A DNA stretch of 64,000 bases from Martelella mediterranea (GTDB taxonomy: Bacteria; Pseudomonadota; Alphaproteobacteria; Rhizobiales; Rhizobiaceae), in NCBI RefSeq assembly GCF_021021415.1, contig NZ_JAINWJ010000010.1, forward strand, positions 124,001 to 188,000, given 5' to 3'. A program made the position numbers and the translations under genes. This document shows, piece after piece, positions 1 through 10,247 of the stretch (positions are counted from its first letter, which is position 1; each line of letters starts with the position of its first letter). The notes beneath the pieces were generated by a model, which was not told where the DNA came from, searched no databases, and was given only the letters and a program-made list of their open reading frames with translations.

Positions 1-2
1 TC

Positions 3-1190
3 CTGCATTCGCTGTCCGGCACGATGGCGATTTCGGAAACCACGCTGAAGGACGCCATGCTGATGCTGATCGAACAGCAGAACGAGAAGGGCGGCCTGCT
101 CGGCAAGCAGCTCGAGGCGGTCGTCGTCGACCCGGCGTCCGACTGGCCGCTGTTCGCCGAAAAGGCGCGCGAGCTGATCGAGGGCGACAATGTCGCCGCC
201 GTGTTCGGCTGCTGGACCTCGGTGTCGCGCAAGTCCGTGCTGCCGGTGTTCGAGGAACTCGACAACATCCTGTTCTACCCCGTTCAGTATGAGGGCGAGG
301 AAAGCCAGCGCAACGTGTTCTACACGGGTGCCGCGCCGAACCAGCAGGCGATCCCCGCCGTCGACTACCTGATGGAGAATGACGGCGTCGAGCGCTGGGT
401 GCTGGCCGGTACCGACTATGTCTATCCGCGCACCACCAACAAGATCCTCGAAGCCTATCTCAAGGATCACGGCGTTGCCGAAGAAGACATCATGATCAAC
501 TACACGCCGTTCGGCTTCTCCGACTGGCAGACGATCGTGTCCGACATCAAGAACTTCGGTTCGGAAGGCAAGAAGACCGCCGTCGTCTCCACCATCAATG
601 GTGACGCCAACGTGCCGTTCTACAAGGAACTCGCCAATCAGGGCATCTCGGCTTCCGATATTCCGGTCGTCGCCTTCTCGGTCGGCGAGGAAGAACTTGC
701 CGGTCTCGACACCGCGCCGCTGGTCGGCCATCTCGCCGCCTGGAACTACTTCCAGTCCGTCGACACCGATGCGAATTACGACTTCATCGACGCCTGGCAT
801 GCCTTCACCGGCGATGACGCCCGCGTGACCAACGACCCGATGGAAGCCCATTACATCGGCTTCAACATGTGGGTGAAGGCCGTTGAAAAGGCCGGCACAA
901 CCGATCCTGATGCCGTGATCGACGCGCTGATCGGCGTTTCGGTGCCGAACCTTTCCGGCGGCTATTCCGCGATGATGCCGAACCACCACATCACCAAGCC
1001 GGTTCTGATCGGCGAAATTCAGGACGATGGCCAGTTCGACATCGTCTACGAAACGCCCGGCCTCGTCGCCGGCGATGCATGGTCCGACTTCCTGCCGGAC
1101 TCGAAGAACCTGATTGCCGACTGGCGCGCTCCGATGTCGTGCGGCAACTTCAATGTCGAGACCGGCAAATGCGGCGGTATGGCTGAATAA
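3..1190 (+). CDS. urtA: Urea ABC transporter substrate-binding protein, 5' partial
   Basis: Periplasmic urea-binding protein that delivers urea to the UrtBC permease and UrtDE ATPases. The frame is open from base 3 (reading LHSLSGTMAISE, a hallmark of UrtA near its mature N-terminus), so the signal peptide and true start lie upstream of the window; the ATG at 24 is internal. About 396 codons are present out of the usual 420-440. The family is recognised from LFYPVQYEGEES, AGTDYVYPRTTN and the C-terminal WRAPMSCGNFN segment. urtB follows after about 90 bp. The family is certain; the specific ligand is inferred from homology and from the neighbouring urease genes. Confidence 0.93.
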   Translation: MHSLSGTMAISETTLKDAMLMLIEQQNEKGGLLGKQLEAVVVDPASDWPLFAEKARELIEGDNVAAVFGCWTSVSRKSVLPVFEELDNILFYPVQYEGEESQRNVFYTGAAPNQQAIPAVDYLMENDGVERWVLAGTDYVYPRTTNKILEAYLKDHGVAEEDIMINYTPFGFSDWQTIVSDIKNFGSEGKKTAVVSTINGDANVPFYKELANQGISASDIPVVAFSVGEEELAGLDTAPLVGHLAAWNYFQSVDTDANYDFIDAWHAFTGDDARVTNDPMEAHYIGFNMWVKAVEKAGTTDPDAVIDALIGVSVPNLSGGYSAMMPNHHITKPVLIGEIQDDGQFDIVYETPGLVAGDAWSDFLPDSKNLIADWRAPMSCGNFNVETGKCGGMAE

Positions 1191-1282
1191 TCCAGGCTCG
1201 ACGCCGGGCGCGGTCAACGTGATCGCGCCCGGTTAACAGGGGGGCGGCCGGATATTTCGAGGGCCGTCAATTGGGGGCGCAT

Positions 1283-2923
1283 ATGTCCAAAATATTCCAG
1301 ATGCACTGTTTCAGAGCATTCGTTTTAGTAGCCATTTTGTTTCTGACATATGCGCCCTCGTCTTCTTTTGCACAGACCGACCTTGCCGGCACGATCGACC
1401 GGTTCGGTTCCTCCCGCGGCTTCGGCCAGACCGAAACCCTGGTCAACGAACTGGCCGCCACCGGCGATGATGCCGCCGTGCCCGCCCTGAAGGCGCTTGC
1501 CGCCGGCGATCTCTACACCCGCAAGAGCGATGGCAAGGTGTTCATCACCCGCAAGGGGTCTTCCAGCCGCGACCTTCTGCTGATCGATCCGGTGACCGGC
1601 GAGGAGGCCGGCGAACTTTCCAAACGCGACCTCGACAAGGTCAAGGTCAACAATAATCTGCGCTCCACAATCGATGCCGCCCTTGCCGGCATGACGCTGA
1701 TGAGCCCCAATCGCGCCACAAGGCTTTCCGCCGCGCAGTCGCTGCTGAAGGCGCCGAGCGAGGACAATCTGATCCTGATCGAGCAGGCGCTCGAAAAGGA
1801 AGAGGATGGCGAGGTTGCCTCGGTTCTGGCGCAGGCGCGCGCCGTCTCGGTGCTGAATTCCGACCGTAGCCCGGATGAAAAGGCTGAAGCCATTTCCGAT
1901 ATCGCCGATATCGGCGGACGCGAGGCGATCTCGATCCTGCTCTCGGCCCGTTCCAGCGTCGGCCCCGATCTCCAGGACGAGATCGACGCGGCGCAGGCGA
2001 AGATCGAAAAACGGCTCGCCTTCTGGGATGTGGCCCAGAATGTCTGGTACGGGCTGTCGCTCGGTTCCGTTCTGCTTCTGGCGGCGATCGGGCTTGCGAT
2101 CACCTTCGGGGTGATGGGCGTCATCAACATGGCCCATGGGGAGATGGTGATGCTCGGGGCCTACTCCACCTATATGGTGCAGCAGGTGATCCGCACCGCC
2201 TATCCGCATCTGTTCGACTGGTCGCTGGCGATTGCGCTCCCGGTCGCCTTCATCGTCACCGCGGCCGTCGGCCTTGTGATCGAGCGCGGCGTGATCCGCT
2301 TTCTCTATGGCCGCCCGCTGGAAACGTTGCTCGCCACCTGGGGCGTGTCGCTGATCCTGCAGCAGGCGGTGCGCACCATTTTCGGCCCCACCAATCGCGA
2401 GGTCGGCAACCCGTCGTGGATGTCCGGTTCCTTCGATCTTGGCGGGCTTATGATCACCTGGTCGAGGCTCTGGATCGTGCTGTTCTCGCTCGCCGTGTTC
2501 GCCGCCCTTCTGCTGCTGATGAAGCGCTCGGCCTTCGGCCTGCAGATGCGCGCCGTCACCCAGAACCGCCGCATGGCGGCCTCGATGGGCATCCGCACGC
2601 CCTGGGTCGACGCCTTCACATTTGCGCTGGGTTCCGGCGTTGCCGGCCTTGCCGGCGTGGCGCTGTCGCAGATCGACAATGTCTCCCCCAATCTCGGCCA
2701 GTCCTACATCATCGACAGTTTCATGGTCGTGGTGTTCGGCGGCGTCGGCAATCTCTGGGGCACGTTCGTCGGCGCGTTCTCGCTCGGCATCCTCAACAAG
2801 TTCCTGGAGCCCTATGCCGGCGCGGTGCTCGGCAAGATCCTGGTGCTGGTCTTCATCATCCTGTTCATCCAGAAACGGCCGCGCGGGCTGTTCGCACTCA
2901 AGGGAAGGGCGGTGGAAGCATGA
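1283..2923 (+). CDS. urtB: Urea ABC transporter permease UrtB
   Basis: Inner-membrane permease of the branched-chain amino acid/urea (LivH-like) type, about 546 aa. A signal-like hydrophobic N-terminus (residues about 10-30) is followed by a roughly 220-residue soluble domain with alanine- and leucine-rich helical repeats. The multi-span channel domain starts near WYGLSLGSVLLLAAIGLAITFGVMG, and the LivH/UrtB signature INMAHGEMVMLGAY is present. The long extracytoplasmic domain is normal for proteobacterial UrtB. I place the start at the ATG at 1283, preceded by GGGGGC, rather than the in-frame TTG at 1271. The stop overlaps the urtC start (ATGA at 2920-2923), indicating translational coupling. 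Confidence 0.93.
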   Translation: MSKIFQMHCFRAFVLVAILFLTYAPSSSFAQTDLAGTIDRFGSSRGFGQTETLVNELAATGDDAAVPALKALAAGDLYTRKSDGKVFITRKGSSSRDLLLIDPVTGEEAGELSKRDLDKVKVNNNLRSTIDAALAGMTLMSPNRATRLSAAQSLLKAPSEDNLILIEQALEKEEDGEVASVLAQARAVSVLNSDRSPDEKAEAISDIADIGGREAISILLSARSSVGPDLQDEIDAAQAKIEKRLAFWDVAQNVWYGLSLGSVLLLAAIGLAITFGVMGVINMAHGEMVMLGAYSTYMVQQVIRTAYPHLFDWSLAIALPVAFIVTAAVGLVIERGVIRFLYGRPLETLLATWGVSLILQQAVRTIFGPTNREVGNPSWMSGSFDLGGLMITWSRLWIVLFSLAVFAALLLLMKRSAFGLQMRAVTQNRRMAASMGIRTPWVDAFTFALGSGVAGLAGVALSQIDNVSPNLGQSYIIDSFMVVVFGGVGNLWGTFVGAFSLGILNKFLEPYAGAVLGKILVLVFIILFIQKRPRGLFALKGRAVEA

Positions 2924-4095
2924 TCACGGCCTATCTTTTCCGCTCGCTCGACCGCAAGGTCTCTATCGCGATCGTCATCCTCTTCGCGGTTGCCCTGCTG
3001 GTGCCGTTCGCCAACCTCATCATCCCGGCAGACAGCGCCTTTCACCTGCCGACCTATCTGGTGTCGCTGTTCGGCAAATATCTCTGCTATGCGCTGCTCG
3101 CCCTGTCGCTCGATCTGGTCTGGGGGTTCTGCGGCATTCTCTCGCTTGGCCACGGCGCCTTCTTCGCGCTCGGCGGCTATGCCATGGGCATGTATCTGAT
3201 GCGCCAGATCGGGCCGCGCGGGGTCTATGGCGACCCGATCCTGCCGGATTTCATGGTGTTCCTGAATTACAAGGCTCTGCCCTGGTTCTGGCATGGCTTC
3301 GACATGTTCTGGTTCGCCATGGCGATGGTGCTCTTGGTTCCCGGCGCGCTCGCCTTCGTGTTCGGCTGGTTCGCCTTCCGCTCGCGCGTCAACGGCGTCT
3401 ATCTCTCGATCATCACCCAGGCGATGACCTATGCGCTGCTCTTGGCCTTCTTCCGCAACGACATGGGCTTCGGTGGCAATAACGGGCTCACCGATTTCAA
3501 GGACATTCTCGGCTTTTCCGTGCAGGCCGACGGCACCCGCGCGGCGCTGTTTGCCGCCTCGGCGCTGTTTCTGGCGCTCGGCCTGTTCATCGCCTCGGCG
3601 ATCGTGCGCTCCAAGGCCGGCAAGGTGCTGGTCGGCGTCCGCGATGCCGAAAGCCGGGTGCGCTTCCTCGGCTACCGGGTGGAGAACTACAAGCTCTTCA
3701 CCTTCGTCGCCTCCGCCATGATGGCGGGCGTTGCAGGCGCGCTCTACGTGCCGCAGGTCGGCATCATCAATCCGGGCGAATTCGCACCCGCGAACTCCAT
3801 CGAAGTGGTGATATGGACGGCGGTCGGCGGGCGGGCAACGCTGATCGGGCCGATCATCGGAGCGATCCTCGTCAATGGCGGCAAGACCATCTTCACCGGT
3901 CTGTTCCCCGCCTTCTGGCTGTTCGCGCTCGGCGGCCTGTTCGTCGCCGTCACTCTGTTCCTGCCCAAGGGCATCGTCGGAACGCTTGCGCCCCGGTTTT
4001 CGAAAAAGCCAGGCCCTGACGCCAGGGAGCGGATCGAGCACTCCGAAGACGCGGAAGCCGGAATCGACGGCATTGCAGAGGAGCCGGCCCGATGA
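2920..4095 (+). CDS. urtC: Urea ABC transporter permease UrtC
   Basis: Second inner-membrane permease subunit (LivM-like), 391 aa. It pairs with UrtB to form the urea channel. It has several hydrophobic spans and typical UrtC segments (LSLDLVWGFCGILSLGHGAFFALGGYAMGMYLM; GGNNGLTDF), quoted here in part only as family markers around residues 60-100 and 185-195. The C-terminal tail after residue about 355 is polar and acidic. The open frame extends upstream to 2416, but the ATG at 2920 gives the expected N-terminus MITAYLFRSLDRK and an ATGA overlap with urtB. The stop overlaps the urtD start. Confidence 0.93.
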   Translation: MITAYLFRSLDRKVSIAIVILFAVALLVPFANLIIPADSAFHLPTYLVSLFGKYLCYALLALSLDLVWGFCGILSLGHGAFFALGGYAMGMYLMRQIGPRGVYGDPILPDFMVFLNYKALPWFWHGFDMFWFAMAMVLLVPGALAFVFGWFAFRSRVNGVYLSIITQAMTYALLLAFFRNDMGFGGNNGLTDFKDILGFSVQADGTRAALFAASALFLALGLFIASAIVRSKAGKVLVGVRDAESRVRFLGYRVENYKLFTFVASAMMAGVAGALYVPQVGIINPGEFAPANSIEVVIWTAVGGRATLIGPIIGAILVNGGKTIFTGLFPAFWLFALGGLFVAVTLFLPKGIVGTLAPRFSKKPGPDARERIEHSEDAEAGIDGIAEEPAR

Positions 4096-4850
4096 ACCCC
4101 CATGAAAAGCGCGCCAAGAGCCTGCTCTACCTCGACAATGTCTCGGTCTCGTTCGACGGCTTCAAGGCGCTGAACAGCCTGTCCTTCGTCATCGATCCCG
4201 GCGAGTTGCGTGCCGTCATCGGCCCCAACGGCGCGGGCAAGACCACGATGATGGACATCATCACCGGCAAGACCCGGCCGGACGAGGGCGAGGTGTTCTT
4301 CTCCGACACGATCGACCTCACCCGCCGCGACGAGGCCGATATCGCCCAGCTCGGCATCGGCCGCAAGTTCCAGAAGCCGACCGTGTTCGAAAGCCATACG
4401 GTATGGGACAATCTGGAACTGGCGCTGAACCGCAAGCGCGGCGTCTTCTCGACCCTGTTCTACAGCCTGACCGGCGAAGACCGCGACCGCATCGAGGAAA
4501 TCCTCGAGACGATCCGCATGACGGCGCGCCGCGACGAGCTTGCGGCAAATCTCTCCCACGGCCAGAAGCAATGGCTGGAGATCGGCATGCTTCTGGCGCA
4601 GGAACCGAAACTTCTGCTTGTCGACGAACCGGTCGCCGGCATGACCGATGCCGAAACCGTGGAAACCGCCCGCCTGTTGCGCGAGATCGCGAAAACGCGG
4701 GCGGTGGTGGTGGTCGAACACGACATGGGCTTCGTCCGCGACCTCGGCGTCAAGGTCACCTGCCTCGCCGAAGGCTCCGTCCTCGCCGAAGGCTCGATCG
4801 ACTTCGTGTCGAACGACCCGAAGGTGATCGAGAATTATCTGGGGAGGTAA
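4092..4850 (+). CDS. urtD: Urea ABC transporter ATP-binding protein UrtD
   Basis: Cytoplasmic LivG-like ATPase of 252 aa that powers urea import together with UrtE. Walker A GPNGAGKTTM, the signature LSHGQKQWLEIG (a variant ABC signature normal for UrtD) and Walker B LLLVDEPVAGM are visible in order. The start ATG overlaps the urtC stop by four bases. After the stop there is an unusual 278-bp gap before urtE that holds two hairpin repeats, whereas the rest of this operon is packed with overlaps. Confidence 0.94.
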   Translation: MNPHEKRAKSLLYLDNVSVSFDGFKALNSLSFVIDPGELRAVIGPNGAGKTTMMDIITGKTRPDEGEVFFSDTIDLTRRDEADIAQLGIGRKFQKPTVFESHTVWDNLELALNRKRGVFSTLFYSLTGEDRDRIEEILETIRMTARRDELAANLSHGQKQWLEIGMLLAQEPKLLLVDEPVAGMTDAETVETARLLREIAKTRAVVVVEHDMGFVRDLGVKVTCLAEGSVLAEGSIDFVSNDPKVIENYLGR

Positions 4851-4887
4851 GGGGATGATGGAGGGGTCGATCGTGCGGATTGGCTGC

Positions 4888-4919
4888 ATGGATCCTCGGG
4901 TCAAGCCCGAGGATGACCC
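4888..4919 (-). repeat. Intergenic hairpin repeat, copy 1 (inverted relative to copy 2)
   Basis: Read on the minus strand this is GTCATCCTCGGGCTTGACCC followed by GAGGATCCAT. The arms ATCCTCGGG and CCCGAGGAT pair around a short CTTGA loop. The same family recurs at 5044-5075, 34176-34208 and 34226-34259, always in the order TCATCC, stem, CTTGA-like loop, stem, ATCCA. It lies between urtD and urtE. Such palindromic intergenic elements are common in alphaproteobacteria; I see no coding content in 4851-5128. Confidence 0.8.
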
Positions 4920-5043
4920 GTGGGGTGGGCGGAGTGCTAAAGCCGCAAACTCTTCGAGGCGGGTTCGCGACCGCCGCCGCCTTCGTGACAGCAGGTCGAA
5001 CAAAACGCTCACGCGTCGCGGAACAGACTGCACCCCTCCCCAG

Positions 5044-5075
5044 GTGTCATCCTCGGGCTTGACCCGAGGATCCAG
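5044..5075 (+). repeat. Intergenic hairpin repeat, copy 2
   Basis: Near-perfect inverted copy of the repeat at 4888-4919 (TCATCCTCGGGCTTGACCCG then AGGATCC). Together the two copies form a larger inverted repeat of about 190 bp span, so a transcript through urtD-urtE could fold into either two small hairpins or one long-arm structure. Copy 2 ends 53 bp before the urtE start. Confidence 0.8.
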
Positions 5076-5128
5076 GCGGCTGGCTCTGGCCTGTCAGTAT
5101 CCTCTCCTTGCGAAAAAGGTCCAACTCC

Positions 5129-5824
5129 ATGCTGACCATTGAAAACGTCAACCTCCACTATGGCGCGGCGCAGGCGCTCAGGAATGTCTCGCTGACGGCC
5201 GAAATGGGCAGGATCACCTGCGTGCTGGGACGCAATGGCGTTGGCAAGTCGTCGCTGCTTCGGGCTGTCACCGGGCAGCATCCGATCTCGGGCGGTACGA
5301 TCAGTTTCGGCGGTGACAAGCTTGATGGGCTCGCGCCTTACACCCGCGCCAAGCGCGGCGTCGGCTATGTGCCGCAGGGGCGCGAAATCTTTCCGTTGCT
5401 GACCGTGCGCGAAAATCTGGAGACCGGCTTCGCGCCGCTGGCGCGCGGCGACCGCAATATTCCCGACGAGATCTTCTCGCTGTTTCCGGTGCTGCAAACC
5501 ATGCTGTCGCGCCGCGGCGGCGATCTGTCGGGCGGACAGCAGCAGCAGCTCGCCATCGGCCGCGCCATGGTCACCCGGCCGAAAATCCTGGTGCTGGACG
5601 AGCCGACCGAGGGCATCCAGCCCTCGATCATCAAGGATATCGGCCGTGCCATCCGTTACTTGCGTGACAGCACCGGCATGGCGATCCTGCTGGTCGAGCA
5701 ATATCTCGATTTCTGCCGGGAACTCGCCGACAAGGTCTATATCATGGACCGCGGCGTGATCGTGCATGAGGGCGCAGCCGAAACGCTCGACACGCCCGAG
5801 GCGCGCCGTCATCTGACGGTGTGA
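5129..5824 (+). CDS. urtE: Urea ABC transporter ATP-binding protein UrtE
   Basis: LivF-like ATPase of 231 aa, second nucleotide-binding subunit of the urea importer. Walker A GRNGVGKSSL, signature LSGGQQQQLAIGRA and Walker B ILVLDEPTEGIQPS are intact. UrtE-specific features include LNVNLHYGAAQ-like N-terminal residues and PQGREIFPLLTV. The start is the ATG at 5129 with AAAGGT upstream; the longer frame from a TTG at 5108 has no family support. It is separated from urtD by the hairpin pair, and whether it keeps its own promoter cannot be told from sequence. Confidence 0.93.
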   Translation: MLTIENVNLHYGAAQALRNVSLTAEMGRITCVLGRNGVGKSSLLRAVTGQHPISGGTISFGGDKLDGLAPYTRAKRGVGYVPQGREIFPLLTVRENLETGFAPLARGDRNIPDEIFSLFPVLQTMLSRRGGDLSGGQQQQLAIGRAMVTRPKILVLDEPTEGIQPSIIKDIGRAIRYLRDSTGMAILLVEQYLDFCRELADKVYIMDRGVIVHEGAAETLDTPEARRHLTV

Positions 5825-5958
5825 TGCTTCGACGCGCATAATGAGGAGAATTTGTGCGCTTTTGAGGGAGCGACAGACGAGGTTCTTGCGTTTAACTTTT
5901 TATCGGGGCGCGGCGAGACGGACTGAATTCTGAAATCTCTTGCCCGGCCCGTCGATGC

Positions 5959-5972
5959 GGCATGAAACTTGC
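5959..5972 (+). promoter_or_regulatory. Sigma-54-like -24/-12 promoter upstream of the urease operon
   Basis: The sequence GGCATGAAACTTGC matches the sigma-54 consensus GGCACG-N4-TTGC with one mismatch (T for C) and exact GG-N10-GC spacing. Transcription would begin near 5984, about 127 bp before the proposed ureD start. This fits NtrC-type nitrogen control, which is known for urease operons in other proteobacteria. I found no convincing NtrC palindrome in 5825-5958. The rest of 5825-6110 contains no plausible gene; TTGCGTTTA occurs twice, at about 5886 and 5969. Confidence 0.55.
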
Positions 5973-6110
5973 GTTTAGCCGTTCGACAGCATCACGATAA
6001 AAAGGAAAAGCGATGGGCTGGAAGTATCAATTGCGCGGGCGGGCCGCAGGATCGGCGAGTGCGCGCGCCGGTCAGGTCGCAGTCGGGTCAGCGTGCCCCT
6101 GGGAGGGGCC

Positions 6111-6950
6111 ATGGGCGGCGGGATGGAACTGTTGACGCCGGGCCTCACCGTGGGGCCGCAGCGGACATCCGGCACGGGCCGGGTGAGCGCCAAATCGGCC
6201 GGTGGCAAGACGCGTCTTGATGTCTTCTATCAGGAGGGTGCGGCCAAGATTCGCATTCCCGAAAGCTTCGACGGCGCGATGGAGGCGGTGCTGATCAACA
6301 CCTCCGGCGGCTTGACCGGCGGCGACCGGCTGCAATGGGAACTGGAGGCCGGTGATGGCACGGCGCTGACGGCCACCACCCAGGCCTGCGAGAAAATCTA
6401 CCGTTCCGACAGCGGACCGGCGGCGATCGATACCGAGATCAGGGTCGGCGAGAATGCCCGGCTCGACTGGCTGCCGCAGGAAACGATCCTGTTCGACGAC
6501 GCCTCGCTCAACCGCAGGCTCGACGTCGATCTGGCCGAGACCGCCGAGTTCCTGGCGATCGAGGCCGTGCTGCTCGGCCGTAAGGCCATGGGCGAGGCGG
6601 TGCGCTGCGGCAATTTCCGCGATCGCTGGCGGGTGCGCCGTTCGGGCACGCTGATCCATGCCGAGGACGTGCGCATGACCGGCGATATCGAGAACCTGGT
6701 GGCGCAGACGGCGGTGCTGGGCGGCGATGTCGCCTTCGCCACGTTGCTCTATTGCGGCCCGCAGGCCGAAGCGCTGATGCCGAAAGTGCGCGAAGCACTG
6801 GGTGAGGCTTCCGCCGGCGCCAGCGAGTGGAATGGCAAGCTCGTCGCCCGCATCGTCGCCGCCGACGGCTATAGTTTGCGAAAAAGCCTGATTCCCGCGC
6901 TTAAGGTCTTGCGGGACGGGCAGAATCTGCCGAAAGTCTGGCATCTGTAA
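6111..6950 (+). CDS. ureD: Urease accessory protein UreD
   Basis: Urease maturation chaperone (UreD/UreH), about 279 aa. It binds apo-urease and recruits UreF and UreG for nickel insertion. The family is recognised from the block LINTSGGLTGGDRLQWEL, the ATTQACEKIYRS strand and WLPQETILFDDASL. Starts at GTG 6093, ATG 6111 or ATG 6123 are all possible; 6111 follows GGGAGGGG closely, so the start is uncertain by a few codons. It is the first gene of the urease cluster, 24 bp ahead of ureA. Confidence 0.92.
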   Translation: MGGGMELLTPGLTVGPQRTSGTGRVSAKSAGGKTRLDVFYQEGAAKIRIPESFDGAMEAVLINTSGGLTGGDRLQWELEAGDGTALTATTQACEKIYRSDSGPAAIDTEIRVGENARLDWLPQETILFDDASLNRRLDVDLAETAEFLAIEAVLLGRKAMGEAVRCGNFRDRWRVRRSGTLIHAEDVRMTGDIENLVAQTAVLGGDVAFATLLYCGPQAEALMPKVREALGEASAGASEWNGKLVARIVAADGYSLRKSLIPALKVLRDGQNLPKVWHL

Positions 6951-6974
6951 GTTGTGAAGGGGTGAGAAAACCGC

Positions 6975-7277
<303 letters not shown>

Positions 7278-7286
7278 GGAGCCGCG

Positions 7287-7541
7287 ATGCTTGAACTCAG
7301 ACCGAATTGCGAGTGCTGCGACAAGGACCTGCCACCCGAAAGCGTGGATGCAATGATTTGCACCTATGAATGCACCTTCTGCCGCGATTGCGTTGATGTG
7401 GTGCTGAGCGGCGTCTGCCCCAATTGCGGCGGCAATTTCGCCTCGCGACCGATCCGTCCCGCACGCAACCTTGCCAAGGATCCGGCCTCGACGGTGCGTG
7501 TTCTGAAAGCCGAGGGCTGTGGTCCGCGGCAAGTAGCTTGA
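7287..7541 (+). CDS. DUF1272 domain protein, cysteine-rich
   Basis: A small soluble protein of 84 aa made almost entirely of a DUF1272 domain. Paired cysteines (CECC near residue 9, [11 protein letters not shown] around residues 29-39, CPNCGG near 49) suggest one or two zinc sites. Its function is not established. It lies in the urease structural operon between ureA and ureB, 9 bp after ureA and 10 bp before ureB, so it is very likely co-transcribed. Extra small genes between ureA, ureB and ureC are known in rhizobia. A role in metal handling is only a guess. Confidence 0.85.
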   Translation: MLELRPNCECCDKDLPPESVDAMICTYECTFCRDCVDVVLSGVCPNCGGNFASRPIRPARNLAKDPASTVRVLKAEGCGPRQVA

Positions 7542-7551
7542 GGAGAAAGAC

Positions 7552-7857
7552 ATGATCCCCGGTGAACTGATCGCCGCAGACGGCGAGATTGAAATAAACG
7601 CCGGCCTGCCGACCGTGACGCTGACCATTTCCAATACCGGCGATCGGCCGGTGCAGGTCGGCAGCCATTATCATTTCTTCGAGGCTAATCCGGGGCTCTC
7701 CTTCGAGCGGGACAAGGCGCGCGGCATGCGGCTTGATATCGCGGCCGGCACGGCGGTGCGGTTCGAGCCGGGCCAGACCCGCGACGTGACGCTGGTGCCT
7801 TATGGCGGCGAGCGCACGGTTTACGGATTCCGGCAGGAAATCATGGGGAAGCTCTGA
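7552..7857 (+). CDS. ureB: Urease subunit beta
   Basis: Structural beta subunit of urease, 101 aa, the normal length. It begins [18 protein letters not shown] and carries the family block [16 protein letters not shown] and [16 protein letters not shown]. The next gene starts only 2 bp after its stop, again pointing to a single transcript. Confidence 0.97.
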   Translation: MIPGELIAADGEIEINAGLPTVTLTISNTGDRPVQVGSHYHFFEANPGLSFERDKARGMRLDIAAGTAVRFEPGQTRDVTLVPYGGERTVYGFRQEIMGKL

Positions 7858-7859
7858 CA

Positions 7860-8216
7860 ATGGCCGTTCAGCATTATCACGGAAGCTGCCAGTGCGGCGC
7901 GGTGGACTTCGATGTTGATATCGAACTCGGCCACACCGTTACCTGCAACTGCTCGCGCTGCAAGCGTCTCGGTTCGGTACTGGCGTTCGCGCCGCGTGAA
8001 AACTTCACCCTGAACAGCGGCGAGGACAGCCTCACCGAATACCTGTTCAACAAGCACCAGATCCATCATCTGTTCTGCAAGACATGCGGCATCGAGAGCT
8101 TTGCCTATGCCACCGGCCCCGACGGGGCCGACATGGTCGCGGTCAACGCCAATTGCCTCGACGGCGTCGATCCCCGCAGCCTCAGCTCGCAGCATTACGA
8201 CGGCGCCGCCGTATAA
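7860..8216 (+). CDS. GFA / CENP-V family protein
   Basis: A 118-aa zinc-binding protein of the GFA (glutathione-dependent formaldehyde-activating enzyme)/CENP-V fold. Zinc ligands are seen in CQCGAVDF (residues about 10-17), [10 protein letters not shown] (about 30-39) and [11 protein letters not shown] (about 72-82). Most members have no proven reaction, so substrate and activity are unknown here. It is embedded between ureB and ureC with gaps of 2 and 25 bp, so it is part of the urease operon. The family call is firm. Confidence 0.9.
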   Translation: MAVQHYHGSCQCGAVDFDVDIELGHTVTCNCSRCKRLGSVLAFAPRENFTLNSGEDSLTEYLFNKHQIHHLFCKTCGIESFAYATGPDGADMVAVNANCLDGVDPRSLSSQHYDGAAV

Positions 8217-8241
8217 CGCTTTCCGCCCCAGGAGAAATTCC

Positions 8242-9954
<1,713 letters not shown>

Positions 9955-9968
9955 GCAGGGGGCGTCGC

Positions 9969-10247
9969 TCAGGCGACGACTTTCGACACCAGATCCGGGT
10001 ATTGCGCAATCACGCGGACATAGGCGACGGCGAAGTCAGGTGCGGTGACGCGCGCCTGCTCCCAATCGCGAAGCGTGCCCACGGGAACGCGAAATCTACT
10101 GGCGAATTCCGTTTGCGATAGTCCGAGCGCTGTTCTCGTCCGGCGGATCAGGCGAGCGCGTTGGCCGCGATCTTCCGCCGAAGCGCTTACATCGAAGTCT
10201 TCGACGTCAGTCGGGTCAGCTTTCAAGACGATAGGATCGTTCTTCAC
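9969..10247 (-). CDS. XRE-type helix-turn-helix antitoxin of a BrnT-like toxin
   Basis: A 92-aa protein whose central region (residues about 30-75, RTALGLSQTEFASRFRVPVG and TLRDWEQ) is a Cro/XRE helix-turn-helix of the kind paired with BrnT or HigB-class toxins. The N-terminal third is acidic and probably contacts the toxin. The start is a GTG at 10247, so it overlaps the 3' end of the toxin gene by 32 bp, with the toxin first. The end of the gene carries an inverted repeat CGTCGC-TCAG-GCGACG (9963-9978) that may act as a terminator. The toxin-antitoxin assignment rests on the pair arrangement. Confidence 0.8.
   Translation of the reverse strand: MKNDPIVLKADPTDVEDFDVSASAEDRGQRARLIRRTRTALGLSQTEFASRFRVPVGTLRDWEQARVTAPDFAVAYVRVIAQYPDLVSKVVA

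Noticed and set aside
2812-4041. 409-codon open frame antisense to urtC
   Set aside because: Shadow frame of a permease gene; strongly polar composition with no motif.
5969-6220. Short open frame overlapping the start of ureD
   Set aside because: It overlaps the UreD coding region, its product has no family features, and the upstream part coincides with the sigma-54-like promoter.
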